This document shows, piece by piece, positions 33,434 to 44,690 of a stretch of DNA of 64,000 nt (the stretch's first letter is position 1; every line of letters begins with the position of its first letter). Location of the stretch: the NCBI GenBank assembly GCA_030704615.1, contig CM060732.1, positions 37,119,053 to 37,183,052 on the forward strand, in the 5' to 3' direction. This stretch comes from Takakia lepidozioides (lineage: Eukaryota; Streptophyta; Takakiopsida; Takakiales; Takakiaceae). The notes below the pieces were generated by a model. It worked only from the letters and a program-made list of their open reading frames with translations, made no database searches and was not told where the DNA came from. Made by a program: the position numbers and the translations under genes.

Positions 33434-33505
33434 GGACGGGTAGCTCAGTGGTAGAGCACCCCACCGGAATGGGGGAGGTCCTAGGTTCAATCCCTAGCCC
33501 GACCA
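33434..33505 (+). tRNA. tRNA-like sequence (pseudo-tRNA or SINE head)
   Basis: The 72 bases fold as a class I tRNA: acceptor GGACGGG/CCCGACC with one mismatch, D-arm GCTC-AGTGGTA-GAGC, a 17-base anticodon arm, a 5-base variable loop, a perfect T-stem CTAGG/CCTAG with loop TTCAATC, and discriminator A. The anticodon loop would be CCGGAAT, lacking the universal T33, and one stem pair is A-G. So it is probably a pseudo-tRNA or SINE head; A box (TAGCTCAGTGG) and B box (GGTTCAATCCC) are intact. It sits next to the 5' end of the LINE. Confidence 0.6.
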
Positions 33506-33775
33506 CACGCCAGTGGTTTTCCAACATGGACGTCATGGTGTGGTGGAGGTGGCGCTAGCGCGCCAACGCCCGTGAGCGCAGCGCCGACGTGCTGCGTGCA
33601 AACATGAGGAAGAAGCACACAACAAGGTAAAAGCGCACAGCGCAACGGAAGATAGGGCTAGCGGACAAGAGAAACGACGCAAAAAAAAGACATAAAAGTT
33701 GTCTGAACACGCGACGTCACAACACGTAATTAGAGACCTTACCAGTACGCTATACACCCGAATATGTAACATATC

Positions 33776-33818
<43 letters not shown>

Positions 33819-33995
33819 ATTTTTTCAGACCCTTTCAATATACATAGTCTATCTGTGGGGGTATTTAATTAACCCTCTTCTGTTCACGCACGTGATAGGT
33901 ACATTAACCCTTGGTGCACCCCCCGCGCATCAGACTTGCAATAGGGGAACTGCCTCCACCATCAGCATACTAACCAATCTCTTGTGTCAATTGTG
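33506..33995. repeat. GC-rich spacer and AT microsatellite
   Basis: 33540-33600 is GC-rich and may be the SINE body. 33779-33815 is an (AT)n microsatellite. The 101-codon minus ORF across them is an artefact. Confidence 0.7.
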
Positions 33996-34290
33996 GGGAT
34001 GTGAGGACACTATGGAAAACGGACAGACCACAAGGTGCGCTGCACATTTTAAATGAGCACGACATTCGGGCAGACTGCAGTACTTATGTGTGCTTGTTGC
34101 CGGATTGTGTCAAAATGAAAAGCCTAGCAGAGGGAAAGCAAGTGTATACCCACATTATCCAAAGCGGATTCAAGCCAAACATACGACTACAACAGATCCC
34201 GGCTTTAATGTTTGCCACATTTGCCCAGTCGTAGCAGATATGTCTACAAAATGCAAGGGGCAGTCCCTTGCCAATTGTGACCACTAGAAG
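33996..34290 (+). pseudogene. PPR gene fragment
   Basis: The plus frame 34001-34170 encodes QGALHILNEHDIRADCSTY, LLPDCVKMKSLAEGKQVY and HIIQSGFKPNI, the typical plant-type (PLS-class) pentatricopeptide pattern. After a shift of frame near 34180 a second frame continues with VADMSTKCKGQSLANC, the next repeat. PPR proteins bind organelle RNA in sequence-specific fashion. Only about two repeats remain, with a frameshift and no start or DYW domain, so it is a fragment. Confidence 0.65.
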
Positions 34291-34834
34291 TCTTATATAC
34301 CACCTTTGTACCTCTGTCATGTCAGGATCTGTGGTCAAACACGTTTGACCAAATAGGAGAAGATGGTAGATACGATTAGGAGTCATGGCCAAAACTGCAA
34401 CAGGATGATGTGGGCATAGGAATGTATGACTGCTAGTATTCATGAATGCACGTGGCGATTGCTGGTTGCCCAAGGAGTGTCTATGTGGAAAATACAAAAA
34501 TAAATGGATGCAATAGAACGAGGATGTGACTACAAAAGACGACGTGTCTACATATCATTGCTCGCGTGGTTGAAATATTGTGGTGTGTTGGATACAAGTG
34601 CATCTAACGGCTGCAAATGATACGACTTCGAGGGTGAATATATACAAATATATAAAGCTAAAAATACCTTCACATAATAACATGGAATATGTAATCATTT
34701 TATATATTGTTAGGGTGCAAAACGTTCAAAATTTCAAAAGGTTGGCTCGAATTTAGGGTTGCTAGGTCGCAGAGTGCAAGGCTGGGACAGTGTGTTTTTT
34801 GGGATCTACGTCTTCTTAGTGCCGAAGCATCGCG
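34291..34834. other. Non-coding stretch
   Basis: No gene; a 137-codon minus-strand ORF (34084-34497) overlaps the antisense of the PPR fragment and is not supported. Confidence 0.35.
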
Positions 34835-37466
34835 ATAGCAGGCCGTGTTTCAATCTCTACCTGCTCGAATGCACCGTGGCCGCTCTCACAGACCTATCCG
34901 ACATTACCTGACTATAGACACAAATAGCACACACGAGGTCATCTTGGGTTCATGGTCAGTCAAATCCTCCATTGGTCAAGACACAAGGTCGAGGACAACG
35001 TGGTGAGGGCACCTTCTTCTTCGACCTATTTCAGCCTGTTTTGCCCTCTCATCAGACTCAGCCCTGCATTTGCAACACGGAGCAGAGCTGGCATGAGTTT
35101 TTGAAAGATCCTTCACGATGGTGGGACATCCGCAATCAAAAGGTGTGGCTTTTTCTTAAGGTACGATGTGAAGAAGTTTGTCCACCCGACAAATTTGGGC
35201 TCTCGGCTCCTGTTAGTACCATGATTTGGTATTCTTCTTGATGTTTACAAGGTTCTTGGGAGAGTCAGCTTTGTCTTAGCAGGTCGTGTTTCAATCTCTG
35301 CCCGCTCAGTTGCACCTTGGTGGTTCTCACGGACCAATCCGACATTACCAAAGTACGGACACAAGCAGCACACACAAGAGGTCCCCTTGGATTCATGGTC
35401 AGTTGAATCCTCCATGGGTCAAGACACAAGGTCGAGGACAATGTGGTGAGGGCACCTTCTTCTTCGACCTATTTCAGCCCTCTCATCAGTCTCGGCCCTA
35501 CATTTGCAACAGGGAGCAAAGCTGGCATGAGTTTTTGAAAGATCCTTCACGATGGTGGGACATCCGCAATCAAAAGGTGTGGCTTTTTCTTAAGGTACGA
35601 TGTGAAGAAGTTTGTTCATCTTACAAATTTGGGCTCTCGGCTCCTGTTAGTACCATGATTTGGTATTCTTCCTGATGATTACAAGGTTCTTGGGAGAGTT
35701 AGCTTTGTCTTAGCAGGTCGTGTTTCAATCTCTGCCTGCTCAGTTGCACCTTGGTGGTTCTCACGGACCAATCCGGCATTACCAAAGTACGGACACAAGC
35801 AGCACACACAAGAGGTCCCCTTGGATTCATGGTCAGTCGAATCCTACATGGGTCAAGACACAAGGTCGAGGACAACGTGGTGAGGGCACCTTCTTCTTCG
35901 ACCTATTTCAGCCTGTTTTTCCCTCTCATCAGACTCGGCCTTGCATTTGCAACACAGAGCAGAGCTGGGATGAGTTTTTGAAAGATCCTTCATGATGGTG
36001 GGACATCTGCAATCAAAAGGTGTGGCTTTTTCTTAAGGTACGATGTGAAGAAGTTTGTCCATCCTACAAATTGGGGCTCTCGGCTCCTGTTAGTACCATG
36101 ATTTGGTATTCTTCTTGATGTTTACAAGGTTCTTGGGAGAGTCAGCTTTGTCTTAGCAGGACGTGGTTCAATTTCTGCCCGCTCAGTTGCACCTTGGTGG
36201 TTCTCACGAACCAATCTGACATTACCAAAGTACGGACACAAGGAGCACACACAAGAGGTCCCCTTGGATTCATGGTCAGTTGAATCCTCCATGGGTCAAG
36301 ACACAAGGTCGAGGACAATGTGGTGAGGGCACCTTCTTCTTCGACCTATTTCAGCCTGTTTTGCCCTCTCATCAGACTCGGCCCTACATTTGCAACACAG
36401 AGCAGAGCTGGCATGAGTTTTTGAAAGATCCTTCACGATGGTGGGACATCCGCAATCAAAAGGTGTGGCTTTTTCTTAAGGTACGATGTGAAGAAGTTTG
36501 TTCATCCTACAAATTTGGGCTCTCGGCTCCTGTTAGTACCATGATTTGGTATTCTTCTTGATGATTACAAGGTTCTTGGGAGAGTCAGCTTTGTCTTAGC
36601 AGGTCATGTTTCAATCTCTGCCCGCTCAGTTGTACCTTGGTGGTTCTCACGGACCAATCCGACATTACCAAAGTACGGACACAAGCAGCACATACAAGAG
36701 GTCCCCTTGGATTCATGGTCAATCGAATCCTCCATGGGTCAAGACACAAGGTCGAGGACAGTGTGGTGAGGGCACCTTCTTCTTCGACCTATTTCAGCCT
36801 GTCTTGCGCTCTCATTAGACTCAGCCCTGAAGTTGCAGCACTTGTGCGGAGCTGGCATGAGTTTTTGAAAGATCCTTCACAATGGTGGGACAACCGCAAT
36901 CGCAAGGTGCGGCATTTTCTTAATGTACGTTGCCAAGAAGTTTGTCCATCCTGTAAATGTGGGCCCTCGGCAGACACAAGCAACACACACAAGAGGTTCT
37001 TTGGGTTGATGGTCGGTCAGATCCTCCATTGGTTATGACACAAGGTCGAGGACAATGCGGTGAGGGCACCTTCTTCTTCAACCTATTTCAGCCTGTTTTG
37101 CCCTCTCATCAAACTCGACCCTGAATTTGCTATGATAAGGGAGTGACATAAGAGAGTGTTTGACAAGATGGCTGAACGTGATGTGGTTTCCTGGAGTGCA
37201 ATAGTGATTGCAGTATATGTCCAGCATGGTCGTGGATTGGAGGTTTTGGAGACCTAGGTGCAAATGATGCAAGAGGGGGTGAAGCCCGAACATGTCACTT
37301 TCATTTGTGTCCTCAAGGCATGTGCCAACTTGGCAGCCCTGGAAAAGGGCAAGGAGGTCCATGGGAAGAAGTTTGTCCATCCTGCAAATGGTGGGTTCTT
37401 CCTTAGCTCACTACAGACACGAGCAACACACACAACGGGTCCTTTCGGATTGATGGTCAATTAAAT
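34835..37466 (+). repeat. Tandem array of ~443-bp R units with OSB-like PDF motifs
   Basis: Anchors CATGGTCAGT-like occur at 34951, 35394, 35828, 36271, 36714, 37009 and 37452: spacings 443, 434, 443, 443, 295 and 443. Each full unit has a frame reading KRSPWIHGQLNPPWVKTQ, a linker FFFDLFQPVLPSHQTRP, and SWHEFLKDPSRWWDIRNQK (SQWWDNRNRK in the 36.7-kb unit). These are the second and first halves of the PDF motif of plant OSB proteins (pattern W..FF.DP..WWDNR..K ... PDFKHK.T..ALW....PPWV). Between halves lies ~200 bp of intron-like DNA (GTACGATGTG... to ...CAG). The sixth interval is shortened. It is a tandemly amplified gene fragment or degenerate multi-PDF gene; no OB-fold is present. Confidence 0.75.
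37140..37366 (+). pseudogene. PPR fragment inside an R unit
   Basis: Frame 37153-37366 reads RVFDKMAERDVVSWSAIV, then TAG at 37255-37257, then QMMQEGVKPEHVTFICVLKA and CANLAALEKGKEVHGK, a clear PLS-type PPR stretch. It replaces about 130 bp of R sequence: R homology stops near 37128 and resumes with AAGTTTGTCCATCCTGCAAAT near 37370. The TAG and lack of start make it non-functional. Confidence 0.75.
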
Positions 37467-37491
37467 CCTCCAAGGGTGAAAGAAAAGCTAG

Positions 37492-39106
37492 TTGTTTTCA
37501 TGTCACAATAATCTGGTTGCTGCCTATGCGAGTCTGGTTGAACCTCATGCGAAGCGCATGGAGGCTTTACAACAGCAGTTAGATGTGTACAGACTCACGG
37601 AGGAGCAGACTCTCAGGGGTGCCACACACGACTTGGTGGATAATCACCTTATGCAGGTCTGGTTAACACAAGGGCCAGTGGAAGGTAAAGCACCACGGAA
37701 GCTCACCCAGGGCGAAATGAATGAGCTCAGACTGCAGGTGCAGAACATTGCCACAACTACTATAGACAATGTCTATAGTAGGATAGCGGAGCTACATGAG
37801 GATATAGAAGGCCTGCAGACTCGGGTGGATGACCTGAGTTCAAATATTGACAAAAGAGTCTTTGTACCTGAGGATCAGCTGATGGCTACTTATTTACAAG
37901 CCAGGACTCTAATTTTTCAGTCTTTTTCGCAAGGGGTGCAGGAGATGCCAGTGGTAGAAGGGCCAGTTGTACCAATACCACAGCAAGTGACTGTGCAGGT
38001 AGCTGACCATGTTGTTACTACAGCCACACCACAACCTGAGGTATGGGGGGATGGTGCTTTTAACCCACCTAAGACTTCTGCTGCACGGGAGTACAGTCGG
38101 ACTATGATTATGCCCTTCAACCAAATTCCCATTGTGTTGGATTTGGATTGGAAGGAATTTAGTCCTCCGCAGTCGTTGGCACATTACTACCAGATCATGC
38201 GCATTTGGCTGCCAGTGGCAACTAGGACTAAGGTTCTTCCGAACAATCGACCCATTGAGGATCATCACTTTGCGAGGTACTGGTCTGAAGCAGGTACCAT
38301 GTTGAAGGAATTAATTGCATTCCAAGTTGTACATGGGTACATTTATACCAAGACCAATGAGGTATCAAGTATTGTCATGGGCTGTGGATTATACTATGCT
38401 GCTTGTTTTCTGGCACGTTATCACATTGAGCAACATAGGATGCAATCCCGATTTTCTGAGTTATTCCAGTGGGGATCATTGGGTCTTACCTTCAGTGCCA
38501 CCTCATATGTACCTATATGATGCAAAAGTTATGATGCAGAAGGATTCCCAACTTCGTTCATGGTTTCATTCGACTTGGAACAATTTGACAACACAGAAAT
38601 TCGGCCCTGAGGATATTTTCTTTAAGGGACATGATGCATGGAAATACTTGCACTGTTCCAAAGTCATTGACATACCTCTTACCTATACAGATAAAGAGTT
38701 CAGGACGTTCACTAATTTTGTTTGCCAGCGCTTACAACAAGTTGTACAATTTAAACTTCCAGATATGGTCGGACCACATTGTATGCCACACAGGATATCA
38801 CTTAAAGTTCGGGCGTTAAAACACCTAAGGGGAGACGATGATTCTGATACTACTGTTTCTTCAGCGGACTCTTTTGACATGGCAGAAGACTATGCACTTC
38901 AGATGGCAGAGAAGAAACGACGGGGATCTCTTATGCCTGAGAGGTTACCTCGTTATCAGCCAAAGGAGGGTCAGACATTTCCAGGTAGTGCTCAATTATC
39001 TCCGTCAACCAGTGACAGAACTCGGGCTCGCACACGGAGTCCTTCACGAGACTCTCATCGTCAGAAGGGTGCTCGCTCACAAAGGTTTGCTAATCCCAAA
39101 CAGTAA
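37492..39106 (+). pseudogene. Late ORF of a gypsy-type element (3' end), one frameshift
   Basis: Two plus frames, 37492-38520 and 38315-39106, together cover about 530 codons with one shift near 38450-38510 (TTTT run). N-terminal ~130 residues are coiled-coil-like (EPHAKRMEALQQQLDVY, IAELHEDIEGLQTRVDDLSS); the middle contains DLDWKEFSPPQSLAHYYQIM; the C-terminus is Ser/Arg-rich (TRARTRSPSRDSHRQ). A polypurine tract and LTR start follow at once, so this is the last ORF of an LTR element, in the place of the third ORF of Athila-like elements. I do not recognise a defined domain. Confidence 0.6.
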
Positions 39107-39127
39107 CCCGTGAGGACACGACTTTTT

Positions 39128-39145
39128 AAGAGGGGGAGGGGTAAA
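39128..39145 (+). promoter_or_regulatory. Polypurine tract
   Basis: AAGAGGGGGAGGGGTAAA sits directly before the LTR start TGTTAGAGGG at 39146. This is where plus-strand DNA synthesis of an LTR retrotransposon is primed, and it fixes the orientation of this 3' end as plus. Confidence 0.8.
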
Positions 39146-39407
39146 TGTTAGAGGGCTGCTTGGGGACTTAGACGCTTTTACGGGTTCTGTGGGGTACCCT
39201 TATTTTTTGCGCAGACTGAGACCAACAGGAGCCGTAGGGGTGGCAGCAGCAGGCTTTAGGGGGGTTACATAGCCCGACACAGCTTCACACAGCCAGTCAC
39301 AGCCCGCCACAGTTTCGCACAGCTTCACACAGCCCGTCACAGCCAGTCACAGCCGCCACAGCTTCGCACAGCCCGACACAGCCTGACACAGCCTGACACA
39401 GTCCCAT
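39146..39407 (+). mobile_element. Start of a 3' LTR, truncated
   Basis: TGTTAGAGGGCTGCTTGGGG through TTTAGGGGGGTTAC and the CAGCCCGACACAGC repeat matches the reverse complement of 52097 down to about 51840, about 93 percent or better by eye. After 39407 similarity to the 1,042-bp LTR at the right stops, so this LTR is cut. Confidence 0.85.
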
Positions 39408-41382
39408 GCTCTTCTCTATGGAGTGCCCAACTTAAGGCTGTCTACTGAATTGCATACTGTTGAGAAAATTAGTCTGCGTCATGTTTTATGCAGCACGACC
39501 TGTCTAAGCATACCAGAAAGCTTCTATGCATACACTTCACCAAAAGTCCTCATGTACAAATTTGTGGTATGTCTCTAAGTCACCTAGGCAACTCTTCTCT
39601 CCATTGATCAGTATTCTAGATGTTGCCACCATGAATCTAGCAAATAGTTCTTGATTTTCGGCCTTTGAGGTGATAAGTTTCCAGATATGTAATACCTTAC
39701 AATGCATGATCTCTTGCATAATGATGTAGTAGAAGTCTAGATGTTGAAATCATTTCATCTGCCAATATTTGCATGAAACATGTCAAAATGATTCCAATGT
39801 GCATCAAAGTTATGTTTAACCCTTAATTTCCCAAGCAACCCAAATGGGGTCGCTGTGAATTTTCACTTATACCTCATTTCAGCAGATTTACTCTGATGGG
39901 CCCACTCCTTTTTTTTGGACAAGGGACTTGTCTCGAATATGATGCAAAAAGAAAAAATTAAAAAGAAAAGAAAAAAAAAAGCCACCACCTACAGAAAATA
40001 TCTAAGATAACTACGTCACCTTTATGGCGGGCTTGTTGACTGCAGACGTGGCAGGTAAACAAGCCCAAATTGTAAAACTAGTAAAATTAGTAAAATTATA
40101 AAAACCGCTTTACTTTGTGGTGTGTGAGCATTACATACACACATCCACCACTGGGTTTTAGAAATTTTGTAGAAAAAAAAGTACTTCATTTGGAGGCAAA
40201 TTTTCCTTTGTTCAATTTTAAGATTTTAACCCCTATGTAATTACATACAAAGCAACCATAGGTGAAAAAATCAGTTGGACCTGCAATTTAGAGGGGTTGT
40301 AGCCACTCCACTCTTGATTTGGAAATGGTGCGTCTTGGGCAGCCCATATTTTTTAGGCGAAATAAAGCCAGAATGCACTCGAACTTTGTAGGTTGCGACA
40401 CGTCCTTGTAAAAAAACAGGGGAAAAACGAAAAAAAAAAAGCCAGAAAGCGCCCGCTCCCTGGTGGAGTGTCACCATAAAGCACCAAGGGAACCACCCCT
40501 TGGTGCCTGGGAACTGGATCCTGTGGCAACCGCCATTCAACGGCCGGTGCTTATTGGCGTGGCAGCCTTGGGGGACCTCGCCACGTGCTGCACCCTGGCG
40601 TTCGCCAAGCGTTTTAGGGCTGGAGGGGGTGGCCTTTGCCACTGCGATATAAGACTACATTTTTATGGTAGGCACTTTGTTGCAATATAAGGGCCCTTAG
40701 AGCCAGGTTTATCTGCCCTGCTTTGAATATGTATCGCGCTTGAAATGTCTTCTTGGTCATATATGGTCGCCCTATTGCGACAGTATGGTGCATAGCTGTA
40801 GCCACATACGATCCACGTGGAAAAGAGCTGGTTCGCCATCTACGCACTCTACCCCACCAGTTTGTAGCCACATGGCCGCTGTACATGAAATGAAAAAAAA
40901 TGGGTTGGTCTTGGGGCAAGCAAAATTGGTTTCCCACTTTTCCATTGGGACCCGGAATTTGAGGTCCGGGGCCAATGTTATAATCTCACAATTTTCACGG
41001 TGAAATTAGTATTAGGTTAATTATTACCTAGGTAATGCTTACCTATAAATGCATGATTGCCCACTAGAGAGTCTTCGAGCATTACCTTGGTTAACCTAGA
41101 TAATAGGCTTCAAGTATCAACTTCGACGGTTGCTTTGGCAAGTATGAGAGAACACAAAAAAATTCAAGCTGCGGTTTCCGAGTTGGAGTGTGCTACATAC
41201 CGGCTTTTCCTCATTCATAAAGAAGTGGAGCAATTGGCTTATTCATTGCGTTTGAAAGATAAGTTTCTATTTCGCCTTCCTTTCATTATACCTACATCAT
41301 GATTGATATTTATTTTCAAATTCATTATGCTTATAATAAGACAAAAGAAGGTCATTATTTATCAAGCTTATTATCTCACTCA
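39408..41382. other. Non-coding stretch between inverted element pieces
   Basis: No LTR or element match found after 39407. AT-rich, with poly-A runs (39950-39980, 40425-40440). ORFs of 60-123 codons have no domain. One of the breakpoints that separate the plus and minus element pieces must lie here. Confidence 0.4.
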
Positions 41383-43637
41383 TCATGATCCAAGGAAAAG
41401 GCCATTTGTTGTGGTAATAACAGAGAGTTCATTTCTATTGACCATGACTGTTTGTTGCAACTCTAGGATGTACCTCTCCTGGTCAGCCTCAATCTGTCTG
41501 TATTGTTTGAAAGTATTCTCATTGCGACAGATTGTATTCTTCATATCAACAATGAGTTTCGTTTGCTCGATTATCTCTGCTTCTGCCTTTATACATCTCT
41601 CCCATTGTCTGTTAACTTCTAATGCAGTTTGCTCAAGAGTAGTTGTGAGTGTAGCACATTGTATGGTCATCTTCTCATGTACTGCCTGCAACTCTGTATG
41701 TAGTACATTCACTTCTTGCAACTTGCCCTCATGCTTCACCTGCATTTGGTATAACTGTTGCTTATGTGCTTCATGCAAGTGGTCCTGCGCGAGGCCTGCT
41801 TCAATCAAATGTCCCTTGGCCAACTGCAAAGCAGCCTTTGTGTCCTCTAACTCTTGCTGTAATTTGAGATTGACCTCCTCATCGACCTTGTTAGCACACT
41901 CAGTGGCAATTCGAGCCTCAAACTCCTTCCTGAGTTCCTCCCTCAAAGTTGCCAATTGGGTAGATGGAACATGGGATTTCACATAAGTGCCCAACAAATT
42001 AAGTGTTCTGCTTATGGAACTCATAAGCATGGCCTGCTAAGGGTCATCATGGTGAATTTGCTGTTGTTCTTCCTGATCCTCTACAGTGTGATGCCTCACC
42101 AACCATTCAGGCCATTGCCCCACCAGATTCTCTTCCTGAACCACCTCATCGTCCACAGGTGCTGCAATGTCCTGATATTCTACCCCTGGTACCTCCGTCA
42201 CAGGTGTGGGTATTACATGCACAACAGGGTTTTCCCTGGACAACCGCTACACCTCTGGAATCACTGATTCCCTTACCAAGCCAGAGTTTTCATAGAGAAT
42301 GCCATCCTTCTCAATTTCGGCCACGACCTGCTCTGTAGTGGGAATGTCCAACCTTTCTCCTTCCAGAGCAATTGGGGGTGATGTCACAACATATACTAAC
42401 GGTGGAACCTCTAAAACAACTGAGTCAATTGGTTGTGGTGACTGTGGTATCGAATTGACTTCATCTTCCCTCTCTGAAGGCCGTGCTTCCAATAATAACA
42501 GCCTTCTGTGCTGCTGGGCCCCATCCTGCACAAGAGCTTGGGAAACATCATCGTGCGGTTTCCGTGAAGCCAGTGGATCCGCCACTACAGTCATACCCCG
42601 CCTCTGTCTCTTAGACTGTTGTTGCCCTGCCAGTCCACCCTTACTATGTGAAGAGCCCTACTCTTCAATTGCAATGGTTTCTGCCTCAAACACTCCCATC
42701 TCCTTACGTTCCCGAGTATTAAATATGCAAGAATCAAGAATGATTTGGGCAATAATTGGACCAAACACAATGATCGGAGACTTAGCAGCAGTGCCCTGTA
42801 ACCTCTTCATCTTGTCCACCAGTCCATTGTACATTAACTTCACCCAAGCGACATCATCTCCCCTCAAAGCTTTCAGGATCTCCTCTGTGAATGACCTGCT
42901 CAAATACTGTTGGTTCTGTTTCATGGCAAATAGAACGTTCAATATTTGGCCAACTTCCCCAAGCCCTAGGTACTCGGCTTTGGTACAAGCGTAACCTTGA
43001 GTTCTAAAGAAACTCCCTTCTTGGAACAAATTCCCTATCTGCAATCTTGCCCTGTGCTCATCCACATCCACATGTCCTGATGGCAAATCAAACAATTGCT
43101 GCAGGTATTGGGGAGTAATTTCTATATCTACTCCCCTCACCTGATTACTCCCATCCGAGGCTCAAAGTTCTGAAGAAATTGAATCATAAACTGCCGATGA
43201 TGCAAGGACCAATCCTTGCGTAGCAGCCCCTCCAATCGCAACTCCCTTAGCAGCTGTACTGCCTGCGGTGCTGCAATTGTTTGCTTTTGCAGAATCGTGG
43301 TGCTCTTCACCTTGATATCCTCCATTCCCCTCACTCTCTTCATTCTAGACAAACAAAAAGGCTTTGTTTGAAACAGCTGAAGGAAAGCTTGTAGGGCACA
43401 GAGCATGAAGGTATGGTTGGCACAGAATAGAACAAGTAAGTGCGTGTAAGCCTGTGGGGCTTGCAAGTATCGAGTGAGAGAAAATGTACTCTCAATGCTT
43501 CCGTCCTTGCGCCACTGCGTGAGAAGTAAAGCGAGTGTGTAATCCGTTACATCTGCCATAGCTACAAAACTAGTGCTTTGATTGCCCCTGTCGTCGAGAC
43601 CTTGGCTATTTAGAGCCACCCCGACTCTTCCGCTCAT
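41383..43637 (-). pseudogene. Third ORF of the gypsy-type element, three in-frame TAGs
   Basis: 43637-43137 is one frame; after a shift at GTGA (43140) a single frame runs to TGA 41383-41385, broken only by TAG at 42658-42660, 42247-42249 and 42037-42039. The first part (QFMIQFLQNFEPRMGVI and VDIEITPQYLQQLFDLPSGH) resembles the putative plant transposon protein region seen after pol in Athila-like elements; the middle is Pro/Glu-rich; the C-terminal ~200 residues (ELRKEFEARIATECANKVDEE onward) form a long coiled coil. Its role is unknown; some authors call this position env-like. Confidence 0.6.
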
Positions 43638-43643
43638 AACACT

Positions 43644-44690
43644 TCATATTTCTTGTTCTTGTTTCTTGGAGGGAACCACCTGCATATAATTCGCACTCCT
43701 GATTGGCTGTGGACTGCTTAGGTAATTTCTTAATTCCACCCCCCTCCATGGACATTCCCACCTGGAATGTCCAGTAGGACAGCACATGTGGCATAGGTTT
43801 CCCTTTTTTGTACTCGGAAAGGGTTCCATTACCCTTACACTGAATGCATTAATGGGCCCACAATTAATATTAGCTGTTGTACCGGGTAAGTACTTTGACG
43901 GCCCGATTTGTCCGTTTGCATGATGAGATTTTTTTTTGCAATTGATGCAGTGCGGTGTGGCACGCCTTAGTGGCCACGTGTCCGTTTCAAAACAAGCCCC
44001 CGACTTCCCCTCTCCGCGTGGCATATTCTCCAAGTTTGACTTCCAAACTTCCTCTTCACTCGATGGCCATTTTTTAAACGTTAATTTGCGTCCACCTGTC
44101 ACTGACCCTATGGACTGTGTAATCTGTATGGGCTGTGTTGGGCTGTGACAGGCTGTGTGGCACTGTGGTGGGCTGTGATAGGCTGTGTCTCGCTGTGATG
44201 GGCTGTAATAGGCTGTGTCTCGCTGTGATGGGATGTGATAGGCTGTGTCACGCTGTGATGGGCTGTGATAGGCTGTGTCATGCTGTGATGGGCTGTGATA
44301 GGCTGTGTCACGCTTATATTTCCTGCCTTGGTCATACACGCTCGGCTTAACGACAAGTGCTCCATACTCCGTTGGTATCACTGGCGCAGCCCGTGACTGC
44401 TTTTGCGTTTCAACATGCAAATCGTGCTGCAATGGTTTGTCATGGATACCACTGTACCCCTTCAACTTATTGGCATTGACTCTTCCCAGCATCTCTTTGT
44501 TAATGGTTTGTAAGATGGCGGTGTTGTTATCATACATCTTCTGTATGACATAAGGTCATTTCCATGGTGATTTAAGCTTAGAAGCTTTAATCTTCCCCTT
44601 CTTCTGCAACCAGAGAACCAAATCTCTCGTCTTAAAAGTCTTTAATTTGCCTTCATCAAACTGTTCCTTCCTCTTCATCTGAATTCTGGT
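43644..44690 (-). pseudogene. Integrase C-terminus, decapeptide repeat and extra CCHC knuckle
   Basis: From 44690 the reading frame shifts: RADAADNMTRIQ, FKTRDLVLWLQKKGKIKASK and LKSPWK are the end of a gypsy integrase, then TGA (44552-44554) and MYDNNTAILQTINKEML. The frame then carries about six copies of a 10-residue repeat (DTAYHSPSQR type) encoded by the GGCTGTG minisatellite, and near the C-terminus CHMCCPTGHSRWEC, a perfect CX2CX4HX4C zinc knuckle, with a second CINC-type cysteine pair before it. A zinc knuckle after integrase is unusual. The frame ends at 43644. Confidence 0.65.
44118..44312 (-). repeat. GGCTGTG minisatellite inside a coding frame
   Basis: On the plus strand GGCTGTGATAGGCTGTGTC(A/T)CGCTGTGATG repeats with a 30-bp period, so it stays in frame and encodes the decapeptide repeat. 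The core unit matches the LTR minisatellites of this window. Confidence 0.85.

Noticed and set aside
34835-37466. CRISPR-like array
   Set aside because: Units are 443 bp and contain coding-like sequence; no short direct repeats with unique spacers exist anywhere in the window.
41303-41986. 227-codon plus-strand frame, Cys/Ser-rich
   Set aside because: Antisense of the coiled-coil part of the third ORF; starts at a non-ATG codon and has no homology pattern.
42299-42994. 231-codon plus-strand frame
   Set aside because: Antisense shadow of the third ORF of the gypsy element.
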